Positions 8,347 to 14,915 of a stretch of 64,000 nt of DNA are shown piece after piece. The translations under genes and the position numbers were made by a program. The DNA comes from Chitinophaga varians (GTDB taxonomy: Bacteria; Bacteroidota; Bacteroidia; Chitinophagales; Chitinophagaceae): NCBI RefSeq assembly GCF_014529945.1, contig NZ_JACVFB010000008.1, positions 62,001 through 126,000 of the forward strand, read 5' to 3'. Each line of letters opens with the position of its first letter. Position 1 is the stretch's first letter. A model generated the notes under the pieces. That model was not told the origin of the DNA and did no database searches. It saw only the letters and a list, made by a program, of their open reading frames with translations.

Positions 8347-9564
8347 ATGCAATCTGCATATCATCCTTCCCGTTTGCTATTTATCGTGCTGGTGGTAGTG
8401 ATAGACACTGCCGGCTTTGGTTTGATTTTTCCGGTACTACCGCAGCTGCTTCGCGAGCTGCTTCATGCCGATATCAGCACGGCAGCCCGTTACGGCGGCT
8501 GGCTGGCTTTCGCCTATGCCGCCATGCAATTTGTGTTTGCCCCGGTATTGGGCGGCCTGAGCGACCGTTACGGCAGACGACCGGTGTTGTTATCGTCCCT
8601 GTTAGGCTTTTCCATTGACTGTTTGTTTCTGGCGTTTGCACCCAATATAACCTGGCTGTTTGTGGGCCGCGCCATCGCTGGCATCACGGGCGCCAGCTAC
8701 GCCGTTGCCTCCGCCTGTGTGGCGGACATCAGCACCGACGAGAACCGTACCCGCTATTATGGGCTGATTAATGCCGCCTTTGGCCTCGGCTTCATCATCG
8801 GACCGGTGTTGGGAGGGTCACTGGGGCGGTGGGGTACGCACGTGCCCTTTATCGCAGCAGCAGCGCTTAGCTTCTTCAATTTTCTGCTGGGGTATTCCTT
8901 TTTCCCAGAATCATTGCCGGTGGTGCACCGCCGGGCTTTTGACTGGAAAAGGGCCAATCCGCTGGGCGCCCTGCGGCACCTGACACGGTTCCCGCTGGTC
9001 AAATCACTGATCCTGTCTATGTTGCTGGTATCGTTCGCCACTCATAGCATGGAGAGCGTGTGGGCATTCTTCACCATCGAAAAATTCCGGTGGAGCAATC
9101 AGCTGGTAGGGTATTCACTGGCCTTTGTGGGCGTATTGTCCATCCTGTCTCAAACGTGGCTGGTGGGGGTATTGACCAACCGGCTCAGCGACCGGCAGAT
9201 GGCCATTATCGGGCTGATATGTATGACCACCGGTTATCTGTTGTTTGCTTTTGCCGGATGGCAGTGGGTATTGCTGCCCGCCCTTGTTATTTACATTGCC
9301 GGCAGCATACAGGGCACCGCCATGCAGAGCATCGTGGCCGGCGCCATGCCCGACAATGAGCAGGGCGAGCTGCAGGGAGCGCTGGGCAGCCTGATGGGAC
9401 TGACCACCCTGCTGGCGCCACCGGTGCTGACCGGCAGTTTCGCCTGGGCCACCGCACGCACGTCGCCGGTGTATTTCCCCGGCATGCCTTATCTCATCGC
9501 CGCCATCATGACGGTAGGCGGATTGATTTTGTTGTTGAAAGGTTTTCGCAAAGCGGCGCCCTAA
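8347..9564 (+). CDS. MFS drug exporter, TetA/multidrug type
   Basis: Twelve-helix major facilitator antiporter of the drug:H+ type (DHA1), 405 residues, in the inner membrane. Helix 1 has the motif DTAGFGLIFPVLPQLL, very like the start of class A/B/C tetracycline exporters. Loop 2-3 carries motif A (GGLSDRYGRRPVLL), and helix 5 carries motif C (GLGFIIGPVLGGSLG). The ATG at 8347 is the first codon giving helix 1 without extra sequence. The gene is preceded by a leader with a terminator hairpin (8279-8309), so its expression may be controlled by attenuation. Tetracycline as substrate is a guess from family resemblance; other drugs are equally possible. Confidence 0.9.
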   Translation: MQSAYHPSRLLFIVLVVVIDTAGFGLIFPVLPQLLRELLHADISTAARYGGWLAFAYAAMQFVFAPVLGGLSDRYGRRPVLLSSLLGFSIDCLFLAFAPNITWLFVGRAIAGITGASYAVASACVADISTDENRTRYYGLINAAFGLGFIIGPVLGGSLGRWGTHVPFIAAAALSFFNFLLGYSFFPESLPVVHRRAFDWKRANPLGALRHLTRFPLVKSLILSMLLVSFATHSMESVWAFFTIEKFRWSNQLVGYSLAFVGVLSILSQTWLVGVLTNRLSDRQMAIIGLICMTTGYLLFAFAGWQWVLLPALVIYIAGSIQGTAMQSIVAGAMPDNEQGELQGALGSLMGLTTLLAPPVLTGSFAWATARTSPVYFPGMPYLIAAIMTVGGLILLLKGFRKAAP

Positions 9565-9581
9565 TTTTTCGTATAGCCCTT

Positions 9582-10295
9582 TCAGAGCGGTACCGTCGCT
9601 GCGGTGATGCAATCTATCACCTTCGCAGCCTCACAGGAATTGAGGCCAGCGCCCCAGCAGGCGTTGAATTCCAGCACAAACCAGTCTGTTTGCGGCGAAC
9701 AGGCGATATCCACTACAACGGCGGCCGGCAGGTCGCCGGCATGATCGCGCAGGAAATCGTTGACGAAAGCCTCGCCGGCGGTAAGGTCGGCGGCGCCTTC
9801 ATATAGCGCCATATCTTTCACCTGGCCGTTCAGCACAAAACAGCGGACTTCCGCCGTAATGGGCGTGACGATGGACGACATCATCACCGCTTCCTCCGGC
9901 GGCAGTGTGCCCAGCGCCTCCCGGAAATCGGCCAATGTATCAAAGATGCCGGGCCTAAATATTTTTGGTACAACGGGTTTTACAAAAACCGGGAAGTCTG
10001 CCTCCCTGAGCGCGCCCGCTTCGCGCAGCGAGATGGTCCGTTTACGCCAACGGGCACCCAACCGGGTGATCAACGTATCATCCGGCGATAGCAGTTCAGC
10101 GCCATACAGTTGTGCTAATACAAAAGCAAAAGCCTGGTTGCCATATACAGCAACAGGCCGTCCGGCGATCGTTTCATCACGGACCCAGTATTTGCCCAGG
10201 CGGCGCACTTCCCCGCCCCTGCTCTCCCATGCAGCGGCCACCGCTTCCAGCTCCACGTCCGTCTTTTCCGGCATTAGTAGTATCGGTAACATCAT
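9582..10295 (-). CDS. ATP-grasp domain protein (DUF4343-like)
   Basis: Probable ATP-dependent ligase of the ATP-grasp fold, about 237 residues; these join a carboxyl group to an amine or similar nucleophile through an acylphosphate. FPVFVKPVV (about residues 118-126) fits the ATP-binding lysine strand, and the C-terminal segment VVDIACSPQTDWFVLEFNACWGAGLNSC gives the metal-binding Glu and Asn in the usual E-x-N arrangement. I chose the ATG at 10295 (MMLPILLMP); a GTG at 10319 is in frame but would reach towards the operator of the divergent ArsR gene. Substrate and product are unknown. Its promoter region is shared with the ArsR-rhodanese gene. Confidence 0.75.
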   Translation of the reverse strand: MMLPILLMPEKTDVELEAVAAAWESRGGEVRRLGKYWVRDETIAGRPVAVYGNQAFAFVLAQLYGAELLSPDDTLITRLGARWRKRTISLREAGALREADFPVFVKPVVPKIFRPGIFDTLADFREALGTLPPEEAVMMSSIVTPITAEVRCFVLNGQVKDMALYEGAADLTAGEAFVNDFLRDHAGDLPAAVVVDIACSPQTDWFVLEFNACWGAGLNSCEAAKVIDCITAATVPL

Positions 10296-10323
10296 CGTAA
10301 GGTAGGACAAAGCAAACACAACC

Positions 10324-10355
10324 TCAACTATTCAATAAAATTATTGAATAGTTGA
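10324..10355. promoter_or_regulatory. 15-bp perfect inverted repeat, probable ArsR-family operator
   Basis: TCAACTATTCAATAA (10324-10338) and its exact reverse complement (10341-10355) are separated by two bases. The inner ATTCAA/TTGAAT core resembles sites bound by ArsR/SmtB winged-helix dimers. It lies 22 bases before the ATG of the ArsR-rhodanese gene and covers the region just upstream of its -7 box, so the regulator most likely represses itself and perhaps the divergent ATP-grasp gene. Confidence 0.75.
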
Positions 10356-10363
10356 ATTTTCCG

Positions 10364-10371
10364 TATTTTTG
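10364..10371 (+). promoter_or_regulatory. -7 box (TAnnTTTG) of the ArsR-rhodanese gene
   Basis: TATTTTTG ends six bases before the ATG at 10378. A transcript starting at the usual distance would begin at or next to the start codon, so the mRNA is probably leaderless. A TTG at 10344-10346, 17 bases upstream and inside the operator, could serve as -33 element. Confidence 0.55.
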
Positions 10372-10377
10372 CAGCGT

Positions 10378-11049
10378 ATGAAAACAGCTGCGAGAAAATT
10401 CAAGGACACAGTGTATGCGGAGTTGTCCAAAACCGCGAAAGCATTGGGCAACCCACATCGCATGGAGATCATCGACCTCCTGGCGCAGGGACCTTTCACG
10501 GTAGAGACCATCGCCCGCTATACGGGCATGACCATCGCCAACACCTCCCAGCACCTGCAGGTACTGAAAAATGCGCAACTGGTAGCCATCAGCCGCAAAG
10601 GCAATTACATCTACTATCAGTTGACCGGAGAGAATGTATACGCCGCCTGGACATCCCTGCGGGAGCTGGGCATGGCGCATAATACCGAAGTAAAAAAAGC
10701 AATCGATCAGTACCGCAAAGGCTTCCACAACGGTGATGCCATTAGCGCCGAAGCGCTACTGGAGAAAGTACAGGCCGGTGATGTGATTGTGCTGGACGTA
10801 AGGCCGGAAGATGAATATCACCGGGGACACATCCACCAGGCGATCTCCATTCCGCTGGACCAGTTGCAGGAACGTATCCGCGAACTGTCCAAAAAACAGG
10901 AGATCGTGGCCTACTGCCGCGGCTCGCTCTGCATGCTGGTAGAAGAGGCCGTGACCCTGCTCACACAACACGGCTATAAAGCCAGAAAATTTGATGAAGG
11001 ATACATGGACTGGGCCCTGAGAGGATACCCTACCGCCATGACAATGTAA
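10378..11049 (+). CDS. ArsR-family regulator fused to a rhodanese domain
   Basis: Transcription factor of 223 residues. An ArsR winged helix (about residues 10-95: KALGNPHRMEIIDLL, then MTIANTSQHLQVLKNAQLV) is followed by a rhodanese domain (about 120-215) with LDVRPEDEYHRGHI and the active-site loop YCRGSLC. The catalytic cysteine is present, so the domain may carry a persulfide or sense reactive sulfur; this two-domain design is known from regulators of sulfur and redox genes. I chose the ATG at 10378, directly behind the TAnnTTTG box, over a TTG at 10369 that overlaps it. The next gene (AraC type, 11054) starts four bases after its stop, so the two form an operon. Confidence 0.93.
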   Translation: MKTAARKFKDTVYAELSKTAKALGNPHRMEIIDLLAQGPFTVETIARYTGMTIANTSQHLQVLKNAQLVAISRKGNYIYYQLTGENVYAAWTSLRELGMAHNTEVKKAIDQYRKGFHNGDAISAEALLEKVQAGDVIVLDVRPEDEYHRGHIHQAISIPLDQLQERIRELSKKQEIVAYCRGSLCMLVEEAVTLLTQHGYKARKFDEGYMDWALRGYPTAMTM

Positions 11050-11053
11050 GGAG

Positions 11054-12019
11054 ATGAGTTATCTAAAAAATGCTTTTCGGGAAGTAAACAACCCGCACGA
11101 TTTTAAACAGGAATACCTGTCCAGTACTGAGCACTCTTTCTGCGAGGCCTGCGATAATATTGCACAAAAACAAACCAGTAATTTTCTGGAGATCGCCACG
11201 CTGGAACAGCTGAAGCGCCTGCACAAGAACAACACTTTCTCCGCCGCCCGCCGGAAGTTTTACTCCATGGTATTGCTGACAGGCGGCAGTGTACAGGAAA
11301 CCATTGGTTATCATACCTATACTTTCGGGCCGGGCGTATTGTACTTTATTCCGGAGAGCCAGCTGCATGCCATCCACCACTGGAGCGAAGACGTCACCGG
11401 TTACCACTGCATCTTCGACGCCGACTATTTCCTGCTCTGCCTGAAAAATCAGGTCAAGCTGCATCAGTACCCTTTCTTCCAGCATGATAAAAAACCTTTT
11501 ATCCGCCTTGCTCCTGCGGAAACGGACATGGTAGCAGGCTTGTTCAACAAATTAAGAAAAGAATATTGCCACCGGCAGACATTTAACGATGACCTGCTGG
11601 TACGGCTGTACCTCAATGTATTGCTGATAGAAACAGAACGGATATTCCTGACGCAGCACAGCGAAGGCGATACCCATATGCCCCGCAAAGAACAGCTGGT
11701 CGCCTCCTTTAAGAACCTGGTATCCAAACATTACCAGGATTACAAACTGGTATCTGAGTACGCTAAGCTATTGTTTGTGAATCCGCATCACCTGAACGAC
11801 ACCGTCAAAGAAATCACGGGCCAATCGGCCAGCAGCTTTATTCACCGGCAACTGATCACGGAAGCCAAAGCACAGTTGATTCAGGGTAATCACACCATTG
11901 CCGATATTGCCGGCCACCTCAATTTCACTGATCAATCCTATTTCTGCCGGTTCTTCAAAAAGCAGACGGGCATCACCCCGATGCAGTATCGCAACGGGCA
12001 TCGGCATCACAGCCACTAA
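11054..12019 (+). CDS. AraC-family transcriptional regulator
   Basis: DNA-binding regulator of 321 residues. The N-terminal part (about 40-150) is a cupin-like sensor domain (SMVLLTGGSVQETIGYHTYTFGPG in two strands). The C-terminal part (about 215-318) holds the double helix-turn-helix of AraC/XylS proteins: DYKLVSEYAKLLFVNPHHLNDTVKEITG, then HTIADIAGHLNFTDQSYFCRFFKKQTGITPMQYR in separate helices, with the family signature in the second. It overlaps an operon with the ArsR-rhodanese gene four bases upstream, and a thioredoxin gene follows 90 bases downstream. A role in redox or sulfur control is suggested only by these neighbours. Confidence 0.93.
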   Translation: MSYLKNAFREVNNPHDFKQEYLSSTEHSFCEACDNIAQKQTSNFLEIATLEQLKRLHKNNTFSAARRKFYSMVLLTGGSVQETIGYHTYTFGPGVLYFIPESQLHAIHHWSEDVTGYHCIFDADYFLLCLKNQVKLHQYPFFQHDKKPFIRLAPAETDMVAGLFNKLRKEYCHRQTFNDDLLVRLYLNVLLIETERIFLTQHSEGDTHMPRKEQLVASFKNLVSKHYQDYKLVSEYAKLLFVNPHHLNDTVKEITGQSASSFIHRQLITEAKAQLIQGNHTIADIAGHLNFTDQSYFCRFFKKQTGITPMQYRNGHRHHSH

Positions 12020-12080
12020 AAACTGTTGTTTGTACCAAAACTCCGGCGGAACGTATCACGATCCACCCCGCTCCCCTGCC

Positions 12081-12088
12081 TAATTTTG
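12081..12088 (+). promoter_or_regulatory. -7 box (TAnnTTTG) of the thioredoxin gene
   Basis: TAATTTTG lies 21 bases before the thioredoxin ATG at 12110. No good TTTG is found at the expected -33 distance, so the promoter is either weak or activator-dependent, for example on the AraC protein encoded just upstream. Confidence 0.5.
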
Positions 12089-12109
12089 CTGGTATAAAAA
12101 CAAGATGAT

Positions 12110-12397
12110 ATGAGCCAGCAACACGCCACTTTATTACAGTTCTTTGCTAACTGGTGTTATCCCTGCAAAGTACTGACGCCTATCGTTAACACGGTGGAAA
12201 CAAACATGAGCGATCAGCTGCGTGTCAGCCGTATTGATATTGATCAGGAAGAAGACCTGGCAAGCCGTTTCCATATTATGGCCGTGCCTACCCTGGTGCT
12301 CATACAAGATAACCAGGAAATATGGCGCCATACCGGCGTTTTGTCTGAGCACGATTTAAAAACAGCGCTGGGATCAGCGCTGTCCGGCAAGCTATAA
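12110..12397 (+). CDS. Thioredoxin-family protein with WCYPC active site
   Basis: Small cytoplasmic thioredoxin-fold protein, 95 residues, shorter than the usual 105-110 because the first strand and helix are missing. The active site reads FFANWCYPCKVLTPI (Cys at about 17 and 20); Tyr replaces the Gly of the standard WCGPC, which should alter redox potential and partner choice. The cis-proline loop AVPTLVL is present at about 58-64. It follows the ArsR-rhodanese and AraC genes on the same strand and has its own TAATTTTG box, suggesting a common redox or sulfur-related role. Confidence 0.9.
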   Translation: MSQQHATLLQFFANWCYPCKVLTPIVNTVETNMSDQLRVSRIDIDQEEDLASRFHIMAVPTLVLIQDNQEIWRHTGVLSEHDLKTALGSALSGKL

Positions 12398-12454
12398 GTA
12401 TCAATGGTTGGTTTCTGTTTATTCAGAAAACATAAGAAAAAAAGGTGGTTAAAT

Positions 12455-12489
12455 ACGGGGGAGCCGGTCACGGTACTCCCGTTTTTTTT
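12455..12489 (+). terminator. Terminator after the thioredoxin gene
   Basis: The stem ACGGG(G)GAG / CTCCCGT (about 12455-12463 and 12476-12482, with one bulged G) is followed by eight T at 12482-12489. The T run ends at the stop codon of the small leftward lipoprotein gene. Confidence 0.65.
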
Positions 12490-12625
12490 ACCTGTACCAG
12501 TGGCCATAGTGATGATGATGGTAATACGGGCGGTGGTAATATCCCGGGCGGTCATGGACCACCAGGCAGCTACTTAATCCTCCCACCAACACCAGCGCGA
12601 TGACGATAAACTTTAACGTCTTCAT
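12488..12625 (-). CDS. Very small His/Tyr-rich lipoprotein
   Basis: A 45-residue gene on the minus strand. It starts MKTLKFIVIALVLVGG and has a lipobox LSSC, so Cys20 would be lipidated after cleavage. The mature part of 26 residues is made almost only of His, Tyr, Arg, Gly and Pro, with four His in a row (residues 36-39), and ends GHWYR. Such His-rich tails often bind metal ions, but no function is known here. The lipobox in the right position and the clean frame are why I regard it as real. It is convergent with the thioredoxin gene. Confidence 0.7.
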   Translation of the reverse strand: MKTLKFIVIALVLVGGLSSCLVVHDRPGYYHRPYYHHHHYGHWYR

Positions 12626-12817
12626 AATCATAAACTTTTGTTGTGATGCATTGGCGGTTCCCTCAAACCCTGCAGCAGTTCGGGTTCCTGGAGGTAATCA
12701 TGATAAAAGTGTGCCAGATTGAAAAGCGGAATGTTATTTAGTGTTAATGGTAACTGCCGGTGATCAGCAGTAAGGCAATGACCGGTATTGCAATTTTTAT
12801 TTCAGAGGTTTTGCCGG
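12626..12817. other. Intergenic stretch with possible coding remnant
   Basis: No complete gene is seen here. On the minus strand an open frame without ATG reads protein-like sequence (NIPLFNLAHFYHDYL, LLQGLREPP) and ends just before the small lipoprotein start codon. It may be the tail of a lost gene; this is weak. Confidence 0.25.
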
Positions 12818-13255
12818 CTATGGTTCATCCAACGGTCTTTCTATCCAACTCAGGCTATCCGGATACGGGATGGAGAATTCTTTGAAATTTTCATAAAACA
12901 CCAACAGCCGGTTGTTGTCAATATCTCCTTCTTCGTAAACAACAGGAAGGCGTTTATCGATCAGCAGACGGCAACGCAGCGTAGATAAGCCCTCAACGAC
13001 CTGCTCATGCTGATATAGTTTTCCATCAACATAAAAATAGTATAACAGTTTCACGCCGGGACTTTTGGGAAGAGAGAAGCCCATCACCGTTCCTTCCACC
13101 ACCTTATGATGATGCTTTAACATATCGACTTTATGTGCATGGCGGAGACTTCCGTAGCAAGACAAAACCATCAGTGAGATGACTATCGCCACATGAAACA
13201 CCGCCCTGTTATCGTCTGCCCACTCCTTCCACCGTTGATATCCCGAGCGTCTCAT
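12818..13255 (-). CDS. Membrane-anchored protein of unknown function (DUF3592-like)
   Basis: A 145-residue protein with one N-terminal membrane helix at about 19-38 (VFHVAIVISLMVLSCYG) and a beta-rich domain behind it. The pattern of a conserved GxV strand (EGTVMGFSLPKSPGVKLLYYFYVDG) then VVYEEGDIDNNRL resembles DUF3592-type proteins, where the soluble domain sits outside the membrane; I am not sure of this match. Its start codon is four bases from the stop of the next gene upstream (13259-13807), so these leftward genes form one operon. Confidence 0.65.
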   Translation of the reverse strand: MRRSGYQRWKEWADDNRAVFHVAIVISLMVLSCYGSLRHAHKVDMLKHHHKVVEGTVMGFSLPKSPGVKLLYYFYVDGKLYQHEQVVEGLSTLRCRLLIDKRLPVVYEEGDIDNNRLLVFYENFKEFSIPYPDSLSWIERPLDEP

Positions 13256-13258
13256 ATT

Positions 13259-13807
13259 TTACTTTCTATTTCCGTTGATCATTTCATTCAGTACCCCTGT
13301 AATCCTTTCCAGATGGTTCTCTTCCCGCGCAACAGCCAGCGCTGATTTTTTCCCGCTATGGAGCACCGCTGACATATACCACACATTGTACGGCATCCGG
13401 AGCGTAGATTTTTTTCTCCTGATCATCTGGATATCATGGACATAAAAACGTTGTTCTGATGGAAGAAATAGTCTCCTCAGCGGGTTGAGTTTTCGAACGA
13501 TCACTTCTTTGCTTTTCAGGTTGATACTTACGCTGCTCACGGCATCCAGATCAATCCACAAAACAACAACCAGGAACAACAACATGGCAGGATAAAAGAA
13601 CCAGTCTATTCCTATTGTCCGGGTCTGCGAAATACGCCAGCTACAGAGCAACAATAATGTTATCATGATTGCCAGTGTGATGATTCTGCCGGGCGAAAAT
13701 GAGGATACAATCGAGAGCTGATCAGCTTCCCGGGTCAATACAGGACTACCTGCCTGGTGTTTCCCCACAGACATCGACAATTTATCTACGGCTGTATTTT
13801 TCTTCAT
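13259..13807 (-). CDS. Two-helix membrane protein, PH-like domain possible
   Basis: A 182-residue protein with two membrane helices at about 40-58 (IITLAIMITLLLLCSW) and 68-87 (DWFFYPAMLLFLVVVLW). A soluble C-terminal domain follows (about 90-175) with the pattern SVSINLKSKEVIVRKLNP, in which strands alternate as in bacterial PH (bPH) domains that follow two membrane helices. The family is not certain. It is in an operon with the genes on both sides (gaps of 3 and 12 bases). Nothing in the sequence tells its function. Confidence 0.65.
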   Translation of the reverse strand: MKKNTAVDKLSMSVGKHQAGSPVLTREADQLSIVSSFSPGRIITLAIMITLLLLCSWRISQTRTIGIDWFFYPAMLLFLVVVLWIDLDAVSSVSINLKSKEVIVRKLNPLRRLFLPSEQRFYVHDIQMIRRKKSTLRMPYNVWYMSAVLHSGKKSALAVAREENHLERITGVLNEMINGNRK

Positions 13808-13819
13808 ATAGCAAAGGGA

Positions 13820-14383
13820 TTACGCATGAATTTTGATCTTCTCTGACAGCTGGGTATACAGTGTTTTCAAGACGGGAAACAGTGTTTGGGTATCTATCCC
13901 TATTTTCGCGGGCCTCTTTTTACCCCAGACAACATAATCACCGAGATAGTCAATAAAATACCAGATAACACCCTCTTCAAACAGCAACACCATTGGTTGA
14001 TCATCTACCTGAATAACATAATCTTTCACCAGCCCTAAGGTGGTATAAATATCTCTTAGCAGTTCCCAACTCACCGGCTGTAACCCGGCGTTCTCCAGCA
14101 AGTCCAGGTCCAACACAGCGTATGGTTCATAGTCACCCAACCTCTCAACGGCCCACGTCTGCATCTCTATTTTATCAAATGGTTCATCCATCTGTAAAAT
14201 GGCTGCGTACAGGTCATCCGGAGAAACAAACAGCAGTATGTTGTTTGCCGCGTCTATCAGCCATTTATCATCATAGGAGCCGTCCGACATATCTGCGCCC
14301 TGAACAGTATAGTACACTTTCCCGGAGAAATGTATCTCCATTAAAAATTTGTGGTGTTTTTCAGAAGTATCCTGATGGTCCAT
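13820..14383 (-). CDS. Acidic protein of unknown function
   Basis: A 187-residue soluble acidic protein, first gene of the three-gene operon 12818-14383. It has no signal peptide or membrane helix. It is rich in Asp, Tyr and Trp (VIWYFIDYLGDYVVWGKK), as are many small immunity or ligand-sensing proteins of polymorphic toxin systems, but I recognise no family and see no toxin gene next to it. The gap to the DUF4180 gene upstream is 53 bases, so that gene may belong to the same unit. Confidence 0.65.
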   Translation of the reverse strand: MDHQDTSEKHHKFLMEIHFSGKVYYTVQGADMSDGSYDDKWLIDAANNILLFVSPDDLYAAILQMDEPFDKIEMQTWAVERLGDYEPYAVLDLDLLENAGLQPVSWELLRDIYTTLGLVKDYVIQVDDQPMVLLFEEGVIWYFIDYLGDYVVWGKKRPAKIGIDTQTLFPVLKTLYTQLSEKIKIHA

Positions 14384-14436
14384 TTACGATCGTTTGTTTT
14401 TATACCCTTCCTGCTAAAATCTGATCACCAGGCAAC

Positions 14437-14796
14437 CTATTTACCCAGCTTCTCCAGGGCCTGCTCTACGGTTGGCATAAAGCTGATGTGGCGGCCTTTG
14501 TTGCTTTCATAAATAAAATCACGGATACTTTTTCCGGGGTACTTTTCAAAAGTACCAACAATACTCAGTTGCATATGGTAGTTGATAAATTTTTGCAGCA
14601 CTTCACCCGCAATACCGGTTTTCAGGTCAAAGAAGTCGGGGATGATATTCTTTTCGTGTATGATCACCTTGTCGAAATCCTGATAGTGCACATCCACAAT
14701 CAGCTGCAAGGCTTCGTCGGGGTTATTGATCAGTATATTGTCTGAAATCACTTCAGCAATGCGTACAGTGCCGGTTTCATGAATGGCCAGGGTCAT
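14437..14796 (-). CDS. DUF4180 domain protein
   Basis: A 119-residue protein that matches the DUF4180 pattern: an N-terminal strand, then DALQLIVDVHYQD-like helix, KVIIHEKNIIPDFFDLKTGIAGE (split in the family into the conserved I-x-E-x-N and F-F-D-L-x-T-G-x-A-G-E signatures), then helix and strand KFINYHMQLSIVG, and the C-terminal RDFIYESNKGRHISFM. The size equals the whole domain. The fold is related to STAS-like proteins in structure predictions; the role in the cell is unknown. Probably translated from its own start behind a 119-base gap facing the WG/Sel1 gene. Confidence 0.85.
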   Translation of the reverse strand: MTLAIHETGTVRIAEVISDNILINNPDEALQLIVDVHYQDFDKVIIHEKNIIPDFFDLKTGIAGEVLQKFINYHMQLSIVGTFEKYPGKSIRDFIYESNKGRHISFMPTVEQALEKLGK

Positions 14797-14915
14797 CTCT
14801 GTTTACTTTTTAACAGATAGCAAGATAGATTTTTTTTGGAAGATGCCCGAAAATACGCAACTTGCTCCTCTGTTAACCAGCCGCACCTCTGTGCCTGAAA
14901 GAAAATAATTGTGTC

